DNA from: an uncultured Desulfobacter sp.
GTDB taxonomy: Bacteria; Desulfobacterota; Desulfobacteria; Desulfobacterales; Desulfobacteraceae
Reading direction: 5' to 3'
Assembly (NCBI RefSeq): GCF_963666675.1
Contig: NZ_OY762929.1
Span: 930,001 to 994,000, forward strand
DNA: 64,000 nt
Numbering within the stretch: the stretch's first letter is position 1; every line of letters starts with the position of its first letter. Shown here one piece after another: positions 61,029-64,000 of this stretch. A program made the position numbers and the translations under genes. Below the pieces are notes generated by a model. That model was not told where the DNA came from, ran no database searches, and saw nothing but the letters and a program-made list of their open reading frames with translations.

Positions 61029-61909
61029 AAAATACTGTTGCAGATATATTGATAGAGGCATTGCCCTATATCCGGCAATTTTCCGGAAAGACCGTGGTGA
61101 TCAAGTACGGCGGACACGCCATGGTGGATGAAGAACTGAAAACCAATTTTTCCAAGGATATCTGTCTGCTCAAGACCATTGGGCTAAATCCGGTGGTGGT
61201 TCATGGCGGGGGGCCCCAGATCAATGAGGTTCTTAAAACCATGGGGATTACATCTACGTTTATTAAGGGGATGCGCTACACGGACAATGCAACCATGGAT
61301 GTAGTGGAGATGGTTTTAGGCGGCAAAGTGAACAAGGACGTGGTCTCCCGGATTAACCTGGAAGGCGGGAAAGCCGTGGGGCTTTCTGGCAAGGATGCCG
61401 GGTTGATTTTAGCCGAAAAAATGACCATTTACCACCAGGAGGATGAGAGTAAACCGCCTGAGATTATTGATCCGGGTATGGTGGGCGATGTGTCCCGTGT
61501 AAATCCTGAAATCATTCACACGCTGACCGCCCAGGGGTTTATTCCCATTATTGCGCCGGTGGGCGTGGGCAGCCAGGGCGAGACCTATAATATTAATGCG
61601 GATGTGGTGGCGGCAAAGATAGCCAGCGCCCTGAATGCCGAGCGCCTTATTCTTGTCACGGATGTGGACGGGGTGCTGGACAGTGACAAGAATCTTATCT
61701 CATCGGTGAACGAATCCCAGGCCCGGGAGATGATCCGGGATAACCGGATTTCAGGGGGCATGATTCCAAAGGTGGAATGCGGTCTTTCCGCCTTGAATGC
61801 CGGTGTTAAAAAGGCCCATATCATTAACGGGAAAATCGCCCATGCCGTTCTTCTTGAGCTGTTTACGGACTCCGGTATCGGCACCCAGCTGTTTACGGGC
61901 GATATTTAG
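61025..61909 (+). CDS. argB: Acetylglutamate kinase
   Basis: A 294-residue amino-acid kinase phosphorylating N-acetylglutamate, the second arginine step. The N-terminal KYGGHAMVDEELK and VHGGGPQINEVL are typical, and GEIYN-type ATP-site segments follow (QGETYNINADVVA). It heads argB-argD-argF, overlapping hslU by 4 nt. Confidence 0.97.
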   Translation: MKNTVADILIEALPYIRQFSGKTVVIKYGGHAMVDEELKTNFSKDICLLKTIGLNPVVVHGGGPQINEVLKTMGITSTFIKGMRYTDNATMDVVEMVLGGKVNKDVVSRINLEGGKAVGLSGKDAGLILAEKMTIYHQEDESKPPEIIDPGMVGDVSRVNPEIIHTLTAQGFIPIIAPVGVGSQGETYNINADVVAAKIASALNAERLILVTDVDGVLDSDKNLISSVNESQAREMIRDNRISGGMIPKVECGLSALNAGVKKAHIINGKIAHAVLLELFTDSGIGTQLFTGDI

Positions 61910-61927
61910 ATAAAAGGAAATATAATC

Positions 61928-63121
61928 ATGAGCATTGAACTTACCCGGGATCATGTGTTTCAGACCTATGCGCGGCAGGGCCGGCCCTTTGTCAAAGGAG
62001 AGGGCGCTAAACTGTATGACGATCAGGGCAATGAATATATCGATTTTCTGGCCGGCATCGCCGTATGCAATTTAGGGCACTGTCATCCGGAGATCACCGC
62101 AGCCATTGCTGCCCAGGCCGGAACACTGGTGCATGTTTCCAATCTGTTCTATACGATGCCCCAGGCCGAACTTGCAAAAAGTTTGACGGACAAATCCTTT
62201 GCGGACCGCGTGTTTTTTGCCAATTCAGGGGCCGAGGCCAATGAAGGGGCCATCAAACTTGCCCGGCGGTTTTTCCAGGCCAAGGGGCAGACCGACAGAT
62301 ATAAGATTATCACCATGAAGCAAAGTTTTCACGGACGGACCATGGCCACCTTGTCCGCCACAGGCCAGGACAAAATCAAAAAAGGGTTTTATCCCCTGCT
62401 TGAAGGATTTGCCCATGTGCCTTTCAATGATATTGAGGCACTGAAATCCGCTTTGGATGAGACGGTGTGTGCGGTGATGATGGAGCCGGTGCAGGGGGAG
62501 GGCGGGGTGATTCCTGCCGATCCCGGATATCTGAAAGCTGTAAGGCAGCTTTGCACGGATACCGGCACCCTGTTGATTTTTGATGAAATTCAGACCGGCA
62601 TGGGGCGTTGCGGCACATTATTCGCCCATCAATCCTATGGTGTAACACCTGACATTATGACCCTTGCCAAAGCGCTTGCCAATGGGGTTCCCATTGGTGC
62701 CATGCTGGCCACAGAAGCGGCCGCATCGGGCTTTGAAGTGGGCAGTCACGGCTCTACCTTTGGCGGTACCCCCCTTGCCACGGCCGCCGCCCTTGAAGTG
62801 GTTCGGTTGATATCTGAGGATGGTTTTCTATCCTCGGTGTGCAAAAAAAGTGCCTATTTTCTGAAACAGCTTAATGTCTTAAAAGAAAAGCATCAAAAAG
62901 TGATGGATGTCAGGGGCAAAGGCCTGCTTATCGGTATGGAACTTGACGTCTCAAAAGGGAAAACCGCCTCGGAGTATCTGTCCGAGTGTTTCAAAAAAGG
63001 CTTTATTATTAATGCGATTCAAGATAAAATTCTTAGATTTGCACCGCCCCTTATTATAGGAACCGCCGAAATTAATAAGCTGGTTGCCGTACTGGACAGC
63101 CTGCTTGCAGGAGAAGATTAG
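61928..63121 (+). CDS. argD: Acetylornithine aminotransferase
   Basis: A 397-residue class III PLP aminotransferase. The PLP lysine is in LAKALANGVPIGAM. Other motifs are FANSGAEANEGAIKLAR, MEPVQGEGGVIPA and DEIQTGMGRCG. It follows argB by 18 nt. The final stop shares one base with the GTG start of argF. Confidence 0.97.
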   Translation: MSIELTRDHVFQTYARQGRPFVKGEGAKLYDDQGNEYIDFLAGIAVCNLGHCHPEITAAIAAQAGTLVHVSNLFYTMPQAELAKSLTDKSFADRVFFANSGAEANEGAIKLARRFFQAKGQTDRYKIITMKQSFHGRTMATLSATGQDKIKKGFYPLLEGFAHVPFNDIEALKSALDETVCAVMMEPVQGEGGVIPADPGYLKAVRQLCTDTGTLLIFDEIQTGMGRCGTLFAHQSYGVTPDIMTLAKALANGVPIGAMLATEAAASGFEVGSHGSTFGGTPLATAAALEVVRLISEDGFLSSVCKKSAYFLKQLNVLKEKHQKVMDVRGKGLLIGMELDVSKGKTASEYLSECFKKGFIINAIQDKILRFAPPLIIGTAEINKLVAVLDSLLAGED

Positions 63122-64000
63122 TGAAGAAGGATTTATTGTGTTTATTAGACCTTGAACCCCAGGATTTTACGGCCCTGTTTGAAAGGGCCTTAAGCTTGAA
63201 GGCGCGTCATAAAAAAGGTATTTATGATGCCATTTTGGCCGGTAAAACCCTGGGCCTTATTTTTGATAAGAAATCCACCCGGACCCGCATTGCCTTTGAA
63301 ACGGCCATGATTCAACTGGGTGGACACTCTATATATATGAGCACCCAGGATACCCAGATATCCAGAAATGAGCCGGCAAAGGATACGGCCCGGGTCTTAT
63401 CCCGGTACATTGACTGTCTGGCCATGAGAACCTTTGACCACGATTTGGTGGAAGAGTTCGCCCAAACCTCGACGATCCCGGTGATCAATGCCCTGACGGA
63501 CGCCTTTCATCCCTGCCAGATTTTAAGCGACATCATGACGGTGATCGAACACAAGGACGGGTATGAAAGCGTCAAAATCGCCTGGGTCGGCGATGGTAAT
63601 AATGTGGCCAATTCATGGGTCAACGCTGCGTCCGTACTGGGCTTTGACCTGATTCTGGCTTGTCCGGACGATCATCATATTAAGCCTGAGATTATTGATG
63701 CCGCCGGAGCGGATACAAAGAAAAACATTGTGTTCACCAATGACCCCAAAGAGGCGGTTAAGGGTGCCGATGTCGTGTATACTGATGTGTGGGCCAGCAT
63801 GGGTGAAGAGGACCAGCTTGAAGGCCGCCTCAAGGCGTTCGAGGGATTCCAGGTCAATGATGAACTGCTCAAGGGGGCCAAGGACGACTGCCTGGTGCTC
63901 CACTGTCTGCCGGCCCACAGGGGTGAGGAAATTTCCGAATCTGTTTTTGAAGCGGAAAATGCGGCGTTCTGGGATCAGGCGGAGAATAAACGGCATATGC
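63121..64000 (+). CDS. argF: Ornithine carbamoyltransferase (3' end outside window)
   Basis: About 293 residues visible from GTG 63121, which overlaps the argD TAG stop by one base. The carbamoyl-phosphate motif is DKKSTRTRIAFE, the second is FHPCQILSDIMT, and the ornithine-side HCLPAHRGEE is present close to the window edge. The protein should end about 10-20 residues further on. It catalyses citrulline formation in arginine synthesis. The frame is open to the last base. Confidence 0.96.
   Translation, partial: MKKDLLCLLDLEPQDFTALFERALSLKARHKKGIYDAILAGKTLGLIFDKKSTRTRIAFETAMIQLGGHSIYMSTQDTQISRNEPAKDTARVLSRYIDCLAMRTFDHDLVEEFAQTSTIPVINALTDAFHPCQILSDIMTVIEHKDGYESVKIAWVGDGNNVANSWVNAASVLGFDLILACPDDHHIKPEIIDAAGADTKKNIVFTNDPKEAVKGADVVYTDVWASMGEEDQLEGRLKAFEGFQVNDELLKGAKDDCLVLHCLPAHRGEEISESVFEAENAAFWDQAENKRHM

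Noticed and set aside
1..64000. CRISPR arrays, rRNA genes and prophage modules
   Set aside because: No regularly spaced repeats, no rRNA-like segments and no phage structural genes were seen; the single tyrosine recombinase is in a XerC context.

Overview
This window looks like a chromosomal segment of a sulfate-reducing deltaproteobacterium, most likely Desulfobacterales (inference). The clues are siroheme-dependent heme genes (ahbC, hemB, ahbD), a COG1900/DUF39 homocysteine-biosynthesis protein, a very short Geobacter-type PilA pilin, and gene orders such as kdsA-kdsC-lptCAB-rpoN-hpf-ptsN-rapZ. It is mostly core chromosome, with an AT-richer surface-polysaccharide island (about 36.8-46.2 kb) and decayed mobile DNA.

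Layout. 0-3.8 kb: the C-terminal end of a diguanylate cyclase, then two FtsX/LolC-type permeases with a LolA-like exported protein (minus strand). 4.0-9.0 kb: a tightly coupled minus-strand operon, ClpX-like AAA+ ATPase - ahbC - hemB - ahbD, in which every junction overlaps by 1-4 nt. 9.3 kb: tRNA-Leu(GAG) with its terminator. 9.4-18.5 kb: a long minus-strand run for KDO synthesis (kdsA, kdsC), LPS transport (lptC, lptA, lptB), sigma-54 (rpoN), ribosome hibernation (hpf), PTS regulators (ptsN, rapZ, a mannose-type EIIA), glycolysis (gapA, tpiA) and secG. 18.7-24.2 kb (plus): an M23 peptidase, the DUF39 protein, lepB, pyrB and pyrC.

24.5-32.2 kb is a type IV pilus locus. It has a PilR-type sigma-54 activator, a wrecked IS4-family transposase that itself carries a 243-bp MITE-like insertion, and a minus-strand cluster: pilA (60-residue mature pilin), an exported pilin-companion protein, an ABC ATPase and permease (PilH/PilI-like), a membrane-anchored helical protein and a GT-C/TPR membrane protein. 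A sigma-54-type promoter precedes pilA. 32.6-46.2 kb encodes surface glycan synthesis: a UbiA-type phosphoribosyl-polyprenol synthase homologue, glycosyltransferases, UDP-galactopyranose mutase, a HAD protein, a TupA-like ATP-grasp protein, a methyltransferase and a Wzm/Wzt O-antigen exporter.

46.9-54.0 kb is a second pilus module of minor pilins and tip adhesin (a frameshifted fimT, fimT/gspH, pilW, pilV, pilX, pilY1 and a small secreted protein). 54.1-64 kb returns to housekeeping genes: a TPP riboswitch with thiC, a lipoprotein, coaBC, a divergent uracil-DNA-glycosylase-like protein, xerC, hslVU, and argB-argD-argF (argF runs off the window).

The parts plausibly connect. RpoN and the PilR-like activator could drive pilA, and possibly the minor-pilin operon. 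LepB and SecG serve export. KDO, Lpt and O-antigen genes build the outer leaflet. The most distinctive items are the ClpX-like ATPase welded to the alternative heme operon, the split aromatic-rich pilin, and the MITE-in-IS nest, whose 5-bp target duplication restores the broken reading frame when removed.
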